Part shown: one piece after another, positions 17,758 to 27,064 of the stretch
Layout: each line of letters begins with the position of its first letter
Position numbering within the stretch: the first letter of the stretch is position 1
Position numbers and translations under genes: made by a program
Assembly (NCBI RefSeq): GCF_009601685.2
Contig: NZ_CP045701.2
Coordinates: 4,712,001-4,776,000, forward strand
Length of the DNA stretch: 64,000 bases
Direction: 5' to 3'
Source: Pseudomonas brassicacearum
GTDB lineage: Bacteria > Pseudomonadota > Gammaproteobacteria > Pseudomonadales > Pseudomonadaceae
Notes under the pieces: model-generated
Database searches by the model: none
Told to the model about the DNA's origin: nothing
What the model saw: only the letters and a program-made list of their open reading frames with translations

Positions 17758-18165
17758 GTGTCCAATGTCGTTGCCGATCACCTTGTCTTGCTTGACCACT
17801 TGCGCAGCATCCTGGTCGCCGTGGGTGAGGCCGAACAGGTGCCCGAAGAAAGCCACGCCCTGTTTCTGGAGCGCTTCGACGAGTTGCGCGCGCAACTGCC
17901 CGTCGACCCGATCGAAAGCCAGTACCTGGGCCAGGACCTGCTGTGCCAAGTGATCGTCCGTTATCCACAGATCGCCCACCTGGTGCCTCGCGACCTGCTC
18001 TGGTACTTCGCCGGCGACTGCCTGCACTACATGCCCGACGAAGAGATCGCCCTGTACCAGGCCCTGGAGGAACGTCGTTTCGAAGCCGAGCAAAACGACG
18101 AGCCTTTCGACTGGAACCAGGAAAAGCAACTGCTGGCGATGTCGGACCAGGACAGCAAGCACTGA
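17758..18165 (+). CDS. PA2817-family conserved hypothetical protein
   Basis: A 135-residue acidic protein starting at a GTG (VSNVVADHLVLLDHLRSIL), with TTGAGGA as the ribosome site ten bases upstream. It resembles the Pseudomonas-specific family that I recall as PA2817; the assignment is from memory and was not searched. The sequence is helical and rich in Glu, Asp and Leu, has no signal peptide or membrane segment and no catalytic motif I recognise. Its position just behind fadE suggests a link with fatty-acid use, but a terminator separates the two genes. Confidence 0.75.
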   Translation: MSNVVADHLVLLDHLRSILVAVGEAEQVPEESHALFLERFDELRAQLPVDPIESQYLGQDLLCQVIVRYPQIAHLVPRDLLWYFAGDCLHYMPDEEIALYQALEERRFEAEQNDEPFDWNQEKQLLAMSDQDSKH

Positions 18166-18181
18166 TTGCGATCCGTCATGC

Positions 18182-18216
18182 AAAAGCCCGCGCGGTTAAC
18201 CCGGCGGGCTTTTTTT
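18182..18216 (+). terminator. Terminator after the PA2817-family gene
   Basis: AAAAGCCCGC pairs with GCGGGCTTTT around a 12-base loop, followed by a run of T. It begins 17 bases after the stop codon. Confidence 0.88.
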
Positions 18217-18238
18217 ATAGTGTTGAGCAGACGGCCGC

Positions 18239-18335
18239 CATCGCGAGCAAGCTCGCTCCCACACGGGGTTGTGGTTGATCATACAATTCATGTGCACGGC
18301 AGATCCTGTGGGAGCGAGCATGCTCGCGATGAGGC
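18239..18335. repeat. Inverted pair of REP elements
   Basis: A forward copy (CGCGAGCAAGCTCGCTCCCACA, near 18242-18263) and an inverted copy (TGTGGGAGCGAGCATGCTCGCGAT, near 18308-18331) face each other over about 45 bases. The pair fills the gap between two convergent genes, the usual place for REP doublets in Pseudomonas. Confidence 0.9.
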
Positions 18336-18338
18336 CGG

Positions 18339-19337
18339 TCAAAACAACCCATCACTCTGCGGCAACTCATAACCCGTTGCGACCTTGCCGGGGCCACTCC
18401 CGCCGCTCGCCGTGCTCAAGGTCGGCTCCTTCTCCAGGCACGCCACCAGATAATCAATGAACACTCGCAGCTTGGGCGGCAGGTAGCGGGTTGGCGAATG
18501 CAGCAACCACAAGCCACCGTGATAGGAAGCCAGGAACGTCCAGTCGGCCAATACCTGCACGATCAAGCCTTGCTCCAAGGCATGGCGGGCGGTGAAGTAC
18601 GGCAGGCTGCCAATGCCGATGTGCTGCAAGACGGCCCCCAACCGCACGCCCGTGTGATTGGCCGCGTAGCGTCCATGCACGCCTACAGTGACGGATTTGG
18701 TGCCTTTCTTGAATTTCCAGCGCGAGTCGTTCGCCGTTGCCCCCAGGTAAATGCAACTGTGTTCCAACAGGTCATGAGGATGCATGGGCGTCCCGTGTTC
18801 AGCCAGGTATTGCGGCGTGGCGCAAAGCAGATGATCGATGGTCAGCAACTGACGCCCCACCAGCCCGACCGGAGGTTGGTCGGTAATCCGGATGGCCAGG
18901 TCGACATGATCGTCGATCAGGTCAACCTGCCGATCCTCCAGGAACAGTTCCACATCGACCTTCGGATAACGCCGCAAGAATTCGGGCATGTGCGGATGAA
19001 TCACGAAACGCCCCACCGCCTTGGGCACGCTGACGCGGATGCGGCCTTCAGCCTCCTGGGAGAACTGCCCGCTGATCTCCATCACCGACCGAGCGGCGGC
19101 GACCATTTCCTGACAGCGCTTGAACACCTCTTCCCCGCCATCGCTCAGACGCAACTTGCGGGTGGTGCGTTGCAACAAGCGGGTCGCCAGGGCTTTCTCC
19201 AGGCGAGAAATACTTCGGCTGATGGCCGACGGTGATGTACCTGACTGGCGGGCCGCCTCGGAGAAGCTGCCGGTCTCCACGACCTTGACGAAGATGGCCA
19301 TTTCGGCCAGCAACGGCAACGGTAGATTTGTGCTCAT
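18339..19337 (-). CDS. LysR family transcriptional regulator
   Basis: A 332-residue regulator with an N-terminal winged helix-turn-helix (residues about 10-68, FVKVVETGSFSEAARQSGTSPSAISRSI) and a C-terminal effector-binding domain with typical features (VDVELFLEDRQVDLIDDHVDLAIRI; LLCATPQYLAEHG). Sequence around the HTH resembles the large CrgA/AaeR-like subgroup. It is divergent from the alanyl-tRNA editing gene with 90 bases between the start codons, so it may control that gene and itself. The inducer is unknown. Confidence 0.93.
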   Translation of the reverse strand: MSTNLPLPLLAEMAIFVKVVETGSFSEAARQSGTSPSAISRSISRLEKALATRLLQRTTRKLRLSDGGEEVFKRCQEMVAAARSVMEISGQFSQEAEGRIRVSVPKAVGRFVIHPHMPEFLRRYPKVDVELFLEDRQVDLIDDHVDLAIRITDQPPVGLVGRQLLTIDHLLCATPQYLAEHGTPMHPHDLLEHSCIYLGATANDSRWKFKKGTKSVTVGVHGRYAANHTGVRLGAVLQHIGIGSLPYFTARHALEQGLIVQVLADWTFLASYHGGLWLLHSPTRYLPPKLRVFIDYLVACLEKEPTLSTASGGSGPGKVATGYELPQSDGLF

Positions 19338-19367
19338 GGCGCAACAGTCCTTTGAAATTTGAACGGA

Positions 19368-19396
19368 TTATCACCCTTTTACGCCCTGCCTATAAT
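19368..19396 (+). promoter_or_regulatory. Candidate sigma-70 promoter for the alanyl-tRNA editing gene
   Basis: A perfect -10 hexamer TATAAT at 19391-19396 has TTATCA (four of six matches to TTGACA) 17 bases upstream. Transcription would start about 25 bases before the ATG at 19428. It lies in the short divergent region shared with the LysR gene. Confidence 0.45.
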
Positions 19397-19427
19397 CCCG
19401 TCACAATTTCTGACGTGGATATGGCAC

Positions 19428-20054
19428 ATGACGCTTCGCCTCTTTTTCCATAGCGATGACCTCAAGGCCAACGTGGAAGTCCTGGATTGCAGCCCCCGGG
19501 AACATGAGTTTGCCGTGGTGCTGCACGCCACGCTGTTCCATCCCCAGGGTGGCGGTCAGCCCTGCGACACCGGCTGGATCGGTGAAAGCCAGGTCCTGCG
19601 CGTGGTCCAGGAAGGGCCACAGATCGTCCATTACGTCGACGGCCCGGTGCCCTTGGGCATGGCTGCGATCAGCGTGGATGCGCAGCGCCGACAGTTGAAT
19701 TCGCGCCTGCACACGGCTGGGCACCTGATCGGTCATTTCGCCCAGGCCCGTGGCTGGAAACCGATCAAGGCCCATCACTGGCCTGGCGAAAGCCGCGTGC
19801 AATTCCAGCCAGGGGATAATCCTCAGGAACTGGACACCTCGACCATTCAGCAAGGCATCGACGAATGGATTGCCGGCGACCTGCCGCGCCTGATCACGTT
19901 ACGCGAAGGCCTGCGCGAAGTCGGTTTCGGCGAGCTGGCCGCCTATGGTTGCGGCGGCACTCACGTGCAGCGCCTGCAGGAGTTGGGAACAGTCACCATC
20001 GCCTCGCTTTCGCAAAAGAAAGGAACACTGTCAGTGCGCTATCACGTGGCCTGA
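19428..20054 (+). CDS. Alanyl-tRNA editing protein (AlaX type)
   Basis: A 208-residue free-standing editing domain related to the C-terminal half of alanyl-tRNA synthetase; it removes Ser or Gly wrongly attached to tRNA-Ala. The zinc ligands are visible as HTAGH (His95, His99) and CGGTH (Cys175, His179). The N-terminal part shows the GGGQPCDTG motif of the family. The start at 19428 gives the normal family N-terminus, while an in-frame start at 19359 lies upstream of the candidate promoter. It is a single gene, divergent from a LysR regulator. Confidence 0.92.
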   Translation: MTLRLFFHSDDLKANVEVLDCSPREHEFAVVLHATLFHPQGGGQPCDTGWIGESQVLRVVQEGPQIVHYVDGPVPLGMAAISVDAQRRQLNSRLHTAGHLIGHFAQARGWKPIKAHHWPGESRVQFQPGDNPQELDTSTIQQGIDEWIAGDLPRLITLREGLREVGFGELAAYGCGGTHVQRLQELGTVTIASLSQKKGTLSVRYHVA

Positions 20055-20530
20055 TCCGCCAGACCCTGCGACCAGGAATGGCTCGCAGGCCTCGCCTCCC
20101 CCTGCCAGATCCACTCCTGCGAACAGCCCTTCCCAACACAAAAAGACAGATTATTGACGCCTCTTTGAGCGAGCTCTTTCCTTCCGTCACTTTTAAGTCA
20201 TTTTTTTTATTCAATGCGTGGCGCTTTGCCATGCTTGAACTACCGTCAAACAGAAGCGATGACAGGGTCGGCACAACGCTCCTGAAGCGACCTGATCGAC
20301 ACCGTCATTGCCTTCGAAAACCCCGGAGCCCCCGGGTACCGAAACATTGTTTGCAAGCAGCCTGTCGTTCAGTCAGGCCGGTGAAATGCGCCCGTTTGCT
20401 GGTAGCGACGAGGCCTGGAACCGGAATAAATGAACGGTCAGGCGAGATGGAAAGGGGCAGCCCGGGCCTCTCAAGTGATCCGAGGCAAATAGTTAAGCCT
20501 AGGGATGGTCTCTTTATCGAGGATCACTTT
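20055..20530. other. 476-bp intergenic leader before rcpA, no gene seen
   Basis: No convincing coding sequence is found between the alanyl-tRNA editing gene and rcpA. A T/A-rich stretch around 20190-20220 interrupts otherwise GC-rich DNA and could hold a promoter for the rcpA arm of the Tad locus. I cannot name a -35/-10 pair with confidence. Confidence 0.6.
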
Positions 20531-21754
20531 ATGACCCAGCGCACTGCTCCCGTACTAAAACATTTCATTCATGGCCTGTTCTGGATGGGTCTTGGCTTGG
20601 AGGCGGCTCAGGCCGCCGCGGCAAACTGTTCGCAACTGGACAATTTGCCGGCGACCTTCGAGGTCGGCCAAGGGCATCAGAGCGAACTGCGCATCCTCGC
20701 CCCCGTGACGAAGTTGGCAGTCGGCGACCCGAAAATTGCCGATGTGCAGCCCAGTGGCAGCGATGCCTTCATCCTCACAGGCCTGGCGCCCGGCGCCACC
20801 AGTCTGATGGTCTGGACCGACTGTTCGAAGATACCGCGCCAGAGCATGGTCTTTGTCAAAGGCCGGGCCACCGAGGCGCTGACCAGCGCAGCGAGCATCC
20901 CTTCCGAAGACCCGATGCTGCTCGCCCAGGTGCAGACCGACATTCGTTTCGTTGAAGTCAGCCGGACCAAACTCAAGGAAGCCTCGACGTCGATTTTTGG
21001 CAGCCGTGGCAACTTCCTGTTCGGCTCGCCGAGGACCTTGCCCACCGTCGGCGGTATTGTCCGGCCTTCATTGCCGGCCAATAACGACATGTTCAACCTG
21101 TCCTTTGCCACCGGAAAAACGCTGTTGATGATCAACGCACTGGAAGGCAGTGGTTTCGCCTATACCCTGGCGCGGCCGAGCCTGGTGGCCCTCAGCGGGC
21201 AGAGCGCGAGCTTCCTGGCCGGTGGCGAAGTGCCGATCCCCGTGCCCAGTGCCGGCAGCGACAACGTGTCCATCGAGTACAAGGAGTTCGGCATCCGCCT
21301 GACCCTGACGCCCACCGTCATCGGCAAAAATCGCATCATGCTGAAGGTGGCACCGGAAGTCAGCGAGCTGGACTTCACCAATGCCGTGAACATCGCCGGG
21401 ACGCTGGTTCCGGCGCTGACGGTACGCCGTACCGATACCAGTATCGCCCTGGCTGACGGCGAAAGCTTCGTCATCAGCGGCCTGATCAGCACGCGCAACA
21501 GCTCCCAGGTGAACAAGTTTCCGGGGCTGGGCGATGTGCCGATTCTCGGCGCGTTCTTTCGCGACAACTCCATCAACCGCGAAGAGCGCGAGCTGCTGAT
21601 GATCGTCACCCCCCACCTGGTCCAACCGTTGGCCGCCGACGCGCAACTGCCGACGTTGCCGGGCGAGCAACTGCGTAATTACGACCCGAATTTCTACCGC
21701 ATGTACTTCCTCGAACATGGCGAGTTCGACAACCGCAGCGGGCTTTCCCAATGA
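20531..21754 (+). CDS. rcpA: Tad/Flp pilus outer-membrane secretin RcpA (CpaC)
   Basis: A 407-residue secretin that forms the outer-membrane channel for Flp pili. It has a signal-like N-terminus ending near AQAAAA (residue 30), a pilus-assembly N-terminal domain (about 35-115; LAVGDPKIADVQ and LTGLAPGATSLMVW) and a C-terminal secretin domain (about 220-395) with VPIPVPSAG and the closing FPGLGDVPILGAFFR and ELLMIVTPHLV motifs. The ATG at 20531 follows GAGG. The frame is open far upstream to 19865, but that part overlaps the editing gene and is not coding. It heads the plus-strand arm of the split Tad locus and overlaps or abuts tadD. Confidence 0.93.
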   Translation: MTQRTAPVLKHFIHGLFWMGLGLEAAQAAAANCSQLDNLPATFEVGQGHQSELRILAPVTKLAVGDPKIADVQPSGSDAFILTGLAPGATSLMVWTDCSKIPRQSMVFVKGRATEALTSAASIPSEDPMLLAQVQTDIRFVEVSRTKLKEASTSIFGSRGNFLFGSPRTLPTVGGIVRPSLPANNDMFNLSFATGKTLLMINALEGSGFAYTLARPSLVALSGQSASFLAGGEVPIPVPSAGSDNVSIEYKEFGIRLTLTPTVIGKNRIMLKVAPEVSELDFTNAVNIAGTLVPALTVRRTDTSIALADGESFVISGLISTRNSSQVNKFPGLGDVPILGAFFRDNSINREERELLMIVTPHLVQPLAADAQLPTLPGEQLRNYDPNFYRMYFLEHGEFDNRSGLSQ

Positions 21755-21810
21755 GCCGGCGCCTGATGGGCAAGGCATCCGATATCCAACGGGTTGCCAA
21801 GGGGCATTCA

Positions 21811-22524
21811 ATGAAAGCAGTGATCGCAATAGCGGCGAGCTTGATGCTTGTCGGCTGTGCCAGCAACAGCGTAGTGGCTTCACGCTCGACCCAATGCGCC
21901 AAGCCCGAATCCGACCAGGAACTGGCCCTGAACATGGCCGAAGACATGGCCAATGAAGGTCGTTTGTACGCCAGCCTGGCGAACCTCGAACGCTTGCCCG
22001 AGGACTTGGTCCAGGTCCGCCTGCGCAAGGCTCGGGTGCTGCGCCTGATGGGACGCAACGAGGCCGAACCGTTGTACAAAAGCCTGCTCGGGACATGCCT
22101 GGCCGCAGACGGTGAACATGGCCTTGGCCAGTTGGCGGCCGCCAAAAATGACAATACCGCCGCTACGCAATACCTCGAACGCGCAGCGAAGATGGCCCCG
22201 ACCGAAGGCAAGATCCGCAACGACCTGGGGGTTGTCTACCTCAACCAACGACGCATTTCAGAAGCCCGCTTCGAGTTCATGACCGCCATGGAGCTCCAGC
22301 AGTCAGACACGCTGGCAGCGCTCAACATGGTGACCCTGCTGATCTACCAGGACAACTGGAAGCAGGCCGCCGAGCTCGCGAACATGGCCAAGCTGAGCCC
22401 CCAGCAAGTGGCAGATGCCCAGGCCCGTGCGGAAAAAATCAGGGGTTCGGCCACTAACGCGGTGACGTCACCCGCCAACCGCCTGACCGAGGTTGTCGAT
22501 GCCTCAACCGGCGCGGTCAAGTAG
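21811..22524 (+). CDS. tadD: Tad pilus lipoprotein with tetratricopeptide repeats, TadD
   Basis: A 237-residue lipoprotein needed in Tad systems for secretin assembly (pilotin-like role). MKAVIAIAASLMLVGC is a clear lipobox signal with Cys16 as the lipidated residue. TPR-like helices follow, for example NDLGVVYLNQRRISEARFEF around residue 150. I start at 21811, which has AAGGGG seven bases upstream and places the signal peptide at the very N-terminus. An alternative ATG at 21751 overlaps the rcpA stop as ATGA and adds 20 basic residues; translational coupling makes it possible too. Confidence 0.88.
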   Translation: MKAVIAIAASLMLVGCASNSVVASRSTQCAKPESDQELALNMAEDMANEGRLYASLANLERLPEDLVQVRLRKARVLRLMGRNEAEPLYKSLLGTCLAADGEHGLGQLAAAKNDNTAATQYLERAAKMAPTEGKIRNDLGVVYLNQRRISEARFEFMTAMELQQSDTLAALNMVTLLIYQDNWKQAAELANMAKLSPQQVADAQARAEKIRGSATNAVTSPANRLTEVVDASTGAVK

Positions 22525-22546
22525 AACGTTACGAGGAGTCCAAGAA

Positions 22547-22816
22547 ATGATAACCAAACAATTGATGATCGCATGCATGGTGGGCCTTTCCAGCAGCGCC
22601 TGGGCCATTGAACCTGGCCCCTCTTCGCCAGCACAGCAAGGCACCGAGAGCTGGATGCAACTGCAGATTCGCGGCGTTGTGGCCTCCACCAACCTGCAAA
22701 CCGCCTCGGCCGCCGAACGCGAGATGGCCATGCAACGCTGGCTCAACAGCTTCAACTACCCGATCCCGGAGTTCTTTGAGCAGGACTCGGGAGGCGATAT
22801 CACCAGTAGTAAATGA
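22547..22816 (+). CDS. DUF3613 small exported protein of the Tad locus
   Basis: An 89-residue protein with a signal peptide (MITKQLMIACMVGLSSSAWA, cleaved after AWA) and a short mature region containing ESWMQLQIRG and RWLNSFNYPIPEFF. This matches the DUF3613 family, which I recall as regularly found beside tadD in Pseudomonas and related bacteria. A strong ribosome site GAGGA precedes the ATG. The function is unknown; its export and linkage suggest a periplasmic or outer-membrane accessory for the pilus. It is the last gene of the plus-strand arm. Confidence 0.85.
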   Translation: MITKQLMIACMVGLSSSAWAIEPGPSSPAQQGTESWMQLQIRGVVASTNLQTASAAEREMAMQRWLNSFNYPIPEFFEQDSGGDITSSK

Positions 22817-23642
22817 AACACGCCGGAAACGAAAAGACCGCAGCCTTCGCCAGCGCCTACATTTGATCCGATGTAGGAACTGCCGAGGGCTGCGGTCTTT
22901 TGGCTTGAACGGTTGGCTGACCACTGGCAACAACCTGTGGTGAACACAAGGCTCATGGACACCCGGATCACCTGTGGGAGCCGAGCTTGCTCGCGATTGC
23001 GGTGGGTCTGCTTGGCATCGATGCTGAACGTGCCGCCGCCTTCGCGAGCAATCTCCCACAATGGGATCGGAGTACGACCGGGAGAGCCAGGTCGGCTGCC
23101 AGGCCGCCTCGCGAGCAAGCTTTGCTCCCACAGGTCCTGTTCCCACAGGTCCTGCTCAGGCAGATCTGATCGGCGTACGACTGGGAGAGCCAGGTCGGCT
23201 GTCAGGCCGCCTCGCGAGCAAGCTTTGCTCCCACAGATCTGATGAGGTGTACGACCGGGAGAGCCAGGCCGGCTACTAGGCCGCCTCGCGGTGGACGTTG
23301 ATCTCGGCGCCCCGTTAACCACGCTGGCCGAACGCAGGCATTGTGGAGTGGGCATCCCGGCATGGATGCCGGGATAGTCGCGCTGGGCCATGGATGGCCC
23401 TTCGCGGCGGGCCCACGGAGCAATGCCGGAGTGAGGGCATGCCGAGCCTAGGCGAGGCACCGAGTGGTGGGGCATGAAGCGTTTTGCTTACTTTTGCGCT
23501 TCTCAAAAGTGAGTCGCCGTAAGGGCGAAACCATAAGTGGCCGTTACCGCGGCAAAGGATATGTACTCAATCAACAATCGCGAACAAGCTTGCTCCCACA
23601 ATGGGACTGCGGTGAACACAAGCCTCATGAACACCCACCGAT
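22817..23642. repeat. 826-bp repeat-filled gap between the two convergent Tad arms
   Basis: No gene is supported here. It contains a palindrome (22832-22901) that can serve as the terminator of the tadD arm; REP-like copies near 22973-22997, 23042-23061, 23110-23134, 23213-23237 and 23579-23605; a tandem unit of about 63 bases starting GTACGACCGGGAGAGCCAGG at 23072, 23175 and 23249 (the last copy truncated); and a 23291-23570 segment, rich in short dyads such as CCCGGCATGGATGCCGGG, which I recall as a common Pseudomonas intergenic repeat. Short open frames across it arise from the repeats. Confidence 0.8.
22832..22901 (+). terminator. Palindrome acting as probable terminator of the rcpA-tadD arm
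   Basis: AAAAGACCGCAGCC and GGGCTGCGGTCTTTT form the outer arms, with GCGCCTAC/GTAGGAACT-like inner complementarity, 16 bases after the DUF3613 stop. It belongs to the large palindrome family seen at three other places in the window. Confidence 0.7.
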
Positions 23643-24608
23643 CTACATATTCCCAAAAGCCCTGAACACACCGATCATGGCCGGACCAATAGCGACCAGG
23701 AAGAAACTCGGCCACAGGCAGAAGATCAGCGGAAAGATCAACTTGGTACCAATCTTGGCGCCCATTTCTTCCGCGGCCTGGGTACGCCGGTCGCGAAACT
23801 CATCGGCGTAGATCCGCAGGGTATCGGCCACGCTGGTGCCGAAACGGATACTTTGCGCCAGCAGGCTGACCAGGCCCTGGATATCCTCCAGACCGGTGCG
23901 CACGGCCAATTGCTTGAGGGCCTCGGTGCTGGTGATGCCCGCCCGGATCTGCGCATTGACCAGCGCCAGTTCCTCGGCCAGTTCAACCTGGCTGACCGAC
24001 ATCTCTTCAGCCACCCGCTCGATCGTCGTGGGCAGGGCCAGGCCCGACTCGACGCAAACCACCATCAGGTCCAGCGCATCCGGGAACGCGGCACGCAGCC
24101 GGCCTTGCCGTGCCTGCTTGCGCTTGCCGACGTAGATCGCCGGCAGCAACCAGCCAATGCCCGCCACAAGGGTCACCGCCAACAGGCCGATGGCCACGGA
24201 AACCTTGACCATCGGCAGCAGCAACAACGCAACGCCGACCATCAACAACGGCAACATCAGGCGCACCGCCCAATACATCTGCACCGCCGAGGCAGACCGG
24301 TAACCGGCGTGGGTCAGCAAGGTCTGGGTGGCGGACGTGTGGGCCTGGTCGGTCGAGGCAAAGCGCTGGCCGACCCGCTCCAACAAGAGCTGCAGGTTAC
24401 TGGGCGCCTCCTGCCCCACAGCGTTGCCCGCGTAACCGCGCTTGATCAGCGCCAGGCGCCGCTGCACCGGATCCTGCAGGCCCAGCATCAATAACAGCAG
24501 CGCGACGGCCGCCAGCACTGTACTGAGGCCAATCGCGGCGATGAACAACAGGCGTGCCAGTTCTTCGTTACCGGTAAACCGACTCAACAATCCGAGCAAA
24601 AAGTCCAT
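23643..24608 (-). CDS. tadC: Tad pilus inner-membrane platform protein TadC
   Basis: A 321-residue type II secretion F-domain membrane protein, one of two platform proteins of the Flp pilus machine. N-terminal (LLFIAAIGLSTVLAAVALLLLML), central (LMLPLLMVGVALLLLPMV and IGLLAVTLVAGIGWLLPAI) and C-terminal hydrophobic segments (LIFPLIFCLWPSFFLVAIGPA) are seen. The GspF domain covers about 165-300 with FPDALDLMVVCVESGLALPTTI. It follows tadB by 27 bases and is the last gene of the minus-strand arm. Confidence 0.93.
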   Translation of the reverse strand: MDFLLGLLSRFTGNEELARLLFIAAIGLSTVLAAVALLLLMLGLQDPVQRRLALIKRGYAGNAVGQEAPSNLQLLLERVGQRFASTDQAHTSATQTLLTHAGYRSASAVQMYWAVRLMLPLLMVGVALLLLPMVKVSVAIGLLAVTLVAGIGWLLPAIYVGKRKQARQGRLRAAFPDALDLMVVCVESGLALPTTIERVAEEMSVSQVELAEELALVNAQIRAGITSTEALKQLAVRTGLEDIQGLVSLLAQSIRFGTSVADTLRIYADEFRDRRTQAAEEMGAKIGTKLIFPLIFCLWPSFFLVAIGPAMIGVFRAFGNM

Positions 24609-24635
24609 GACTGATACCTCTCGGCGCGCCAGCGC

Positions 24636-25622
24636 CTAAACCTGGATCCGGATGATCTTTTTTATCCAGAAAATTCCGATCAACATGGCGCAGAACGCAC
24701 CGATGATCAGCTTGTGTCCTATGGGGTCGTTGATCAGCACCGGCATGTAGCTGGGACTGGTGAGCACGATGGCGATCGCCAGCACGAACGGGATCGCCAC
24801 CAGCACCCAGGCCGACATGCGTCCTTCGGCCGACAGCGTCCTGATCTTGCGCTGGAAGCGAAACCGCCCGCGAATCAAGCGACTCAGGCGCTCCAGCACT
24901 TCGGTCAGGTTGCCGCCGGTCTCGCGGTGGATGAGGATCGAAGTCACCAGCATCATCACCGTCATGCTCGGCATGCGCTCCAGCAGGCCGAGCATGGCCC
25001 GGCGCACGTCGTTGCCATAGTTGATGTCGGAAAACGTCATGCCGAATTCCTGGGCGACCGGCCCCTTGTGTTCCTCGGCGACCAGACGCAGGGTTTCGTT
25101 GAACGGGTGCCCGGCGCGCAAGGCCCGGCACATGGCGTCCAGTGCATCCGGCAAACCTTCCTCGAAGGCGGCGAAACGCTTGTTGCGGTCACGCAGGATT
25201 TTCAGCACCGGTAGCCAGGTCGCGACGAACGTCGCCAGCAGCGCCAGCCACCAGACCGGCGAGACCATCAGCACCAAGGCACCCGCCGCCGCCCCCAGGG
25301 CCAGACCGAGCAGCATGACCCGATAAGCGCGGTATTCATGCCCGGCCTGTTCGATCAGTTGGGTCAGGTTGGCCATGAACGGCAGCTGTTCCAGGCGGGC
25401 TTCCAAGGGAGACAGACGCGTCAGGTATTTCTGCCGCAACACGGTCTGCATGTTGGGCAAGTGGTTGGCCTTCTCCAGTACATGCAGGCGACCGCGAATG
25501 CGCTTGCGCATCCTGCCGGCTTCGCCGAACACCGGCACCACCACGCCCTGGGACAGCAGGAACACGGCGATGAACACCATGCCAAGGAAAATCAAGATGA
25601 ATTCACTGGGGATATTGCTCAT
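24636..25622 (-). CDS. tadB: Tad pilus inner-membrane platform protein TadB
   Basis: A 328-residue partner of TadC with the same GspF-type domain (about 170-295; [22 protein letters not shown] and [15 protein letters not shown]). It has an N-terminal helix, a central pair near residues 95-125 and C-terminal helices. The start at 25622 overlaps the tadA stop by four bases (ATGA); an in-frame ATG at 25643 lies inside tadA and is less likely. Together TadB and TadC anchor the TadA ATPase at the inner membrane. Confidence 0.93.
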   Translation of the reverse strand: MSNIPSEFILIFLGMVFIAVFLLSQGVVVPVFGEAGRMRKRIRGRLHVLEKANHLPNMQTVLRQKYLTRLSPLEARLEQLPFMANLTQLIEQAGHEYRAYRVMLLGLALGAAAGALVLMVSPVWWLALLATFVATWLPVLKILRDRNKRFAAFEEGLPDALDAMCRALRAGHPFNETLRLVAEEHKGPVAQEFGMTFSDINYGNDVRRAMLGLLERMPSMTVMMLVTSILIHRETGGNLTEVLERLSRLIRGRFRFQRKIRTLSAEGRMSAWVLVAIPFVLAIAIVLTSPSYMPVLINDPIGHKLIIGAFCAMLIGIFWIKKIIRIQV

Positions 25623-27061
25623 GACGTCCGGCCCTCCATCCACTCAGGGCGGAACAGAGTCAGCGGCAATTCGATGCCACGCTTGGCCAGCACATCTCGG
25701 AAGGCCGGGATCATGCCACTGGGCCGATACTCCCCGAGCACCTCGCCATGTTCACCGATGCCCTGGCGCACGAAGGAGAAAATTTCGGTCATGGTGATGA
25801 TCTCCCCTTCCATCCCGTTGATCTCTTGCATGCTCACCACACGTCGCTTGCCGTCTTCTTGACGCTCCAGTTGGATCACCACATCGATGGCCGAGGCAAT
25901 TTGTTGACGCATGGCCTTGATCGGAAACGTCGCCCCGGTCATCGACACCATGTTCTCGACTCGCCCCAGTGCATCCCGCGCAGTGTTGGCGTGAATGGTG
26001 GTCAGCGAACCGTCGTGGCCGGTGTTCATCGCCGTGAGCATGTCCATCGCCTCCGCGCCGCGCACCTCGCCAATGACAATGCGATCCGGGCGCATCCGCA
26101 GGCTGTTGCGCACCAACTCCCGCTGGCTCACCTCGCCGCGCCCCTCGATGTTCGACGGCCGGGTTTCCAGGCGTACGACGTGGGGTTGCTGCAGTTGCAG
26201 CTCGGCCGAATCCTCGATGGTGACGATGCGTTCGTTGTGAGGGATGAAACTGGAGAGCACGTTGAGCATCGTGGTCTTGCCGCTGCCGGTGCCGCCGGAG
26301 ATCAGCACGTTCAGGCGCCCGCGAACGATGGCCTTGAGCAGCAAGGCGATGGCAGGGGTCATGGTGCCGACCTGGATCAGGCTGTCGGTGTTGAGCAGGT
26401 CCACGGCGAAGCGCCGGATCGACATGCTCGGACCGTCGATGGCCAGCGGTGGAATGATCGCGTTGACCCGCGAACCGTCCTTGAGCCGGGCGTCCACCAA
26501 GGGCGAGGACTCATCGATACGCCGCCCCAGGCTGGAAACGATGCGGTCGATGATGTTCAGCAAATGCTGGTCGTCGCGAAAACGCACGTCGGTGCGTTGC
26601 AACTTGCCGAAGCGCTCGACGTAGACCGAGGCAAACCCGTTGACCAGGATGTCGGACACGCTATGGTCGGCCAACAGCGGTTCCAGCGGCCCGAGGCCGA
26701 GCACTTCGTCGGTGATCTGCTTGATGATCAATTGCCGGCTGGCCGTACTCACCGGTGCCGAATGCTCCTCGAGCAGACGCTGGCAAATCTCGCGTATCTG
26801 CCGCGCGGCCTCGACTTGTTCGAGGGTATCGAGCAGCGACAGGTCCATGACCTTGAGCAGTTGCTGGTAGATCTTCTCCCGCCACTCGGCCTCCACCGGC
26901 GTGACCTGGCTGCGGGTTTCGTAGAGCACGTCGGGGATGGCCTGCTCCCAGGCCATCAATGCGTCTGTCGGGTCCGGCAGGCCGTCGCCGGGCTGGGCGT
27001 CGGCTGAAGCCCCAGGTTTGACGGGCTGTTTGCGCAAGCGGTTACGAAAGTCGCTGATCAT
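25619..27061 (-). CDS. tadA: Tad pilus assembly ATPase TadA (CpaF)
   Basis: A 480-residue secretion ATPase of the GspE/VirB11 superfamily that powers Flp pilus extension (and in other species retraction). Walker A is GGTGSGKTT (residues 256-264), followed by the Asp box [10 protein letters not shown], Walker B region [11 protein letters not shown] and the His box [13 protein letters not shown]. The N-terminal 120 residues form the helical domain typical of CpaF. It lies three bases after tadZ and overlaps tadB by ATGA. Confidence 0.96.
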   Translation of the reverse strand: MISDFRNRLRKQPVKPGASADAQPGDGLPDPTDALMAWEQAIPDVLYETRSQVTPVEAEWREKIYQQLLKVMDLSLLDTLEQVEAARQIREICQRLLEEHSAPVSTASRQLIIKQITDEVLGLGPLEPLLADHSVSDILVNGFASVYVERFGKLQRTDVRFRDDQHLLNIIDRIVSSLGRRIDESSPLVDARLKDGSRVNAIIPPLAIDGPSMSIRRFAVDLLNTDSLIQVGTMTPAIALLLKAIVRGRLNVLISGGTGSGKTTMLNVLSSFIPHNERIVTIEDSAELQLQQPHVVRLETRPSNIEGRGEVSQRELVRNSLRMRPDRIVIGEVRGAEAMDMLTAMNTGHDGSLTTIHANTARDALGRVENMVSMTGATFPIKAMRQQIASAIDVVIQLERQEDGKRRVVSMQEINGMEGEIITMTEIFSFVRQGIGEHGEVLGEYRPSGMIPAFRDVLAKRGIELPLTLFRPEWMEGRTS

Positions 27062-27064
27062 GGG

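Noticed and set aside
15398..17968. An 856-codon open frame on the minus strand opposite fadE
   Set aside because: High GC with codon bias leaves long open antisense frames; the product has no family features and fadE is unmistakable.
20190..20225. A/T-rich stretch before rcpA as possible horizontal insertion
   Set aside because: Too short, without direct repeats or mobile genes; more likely a promoter or leader.
19865..20530. Upstream extension of the rcpA frame by 222 codons
   Set aside because: It overlaps the alanyl-tRNA editing gene in another frame, and the signal-like N-terminus begins at 20531 after a ribosome site.
22913..23279. Short open frames with repeated ASKLCSHRS-like peptides
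   Set aside because: They are translations of REP-like repeats; no ribosome site and no conserved protein.
23072..23290. Possible CRISPR-like array from regularly repeated 63-base units
   Set aside because: Only two and a half copies with unequal spacing, units longer than CRISPR repeats, REP cores inside, and no cas genes nearby.
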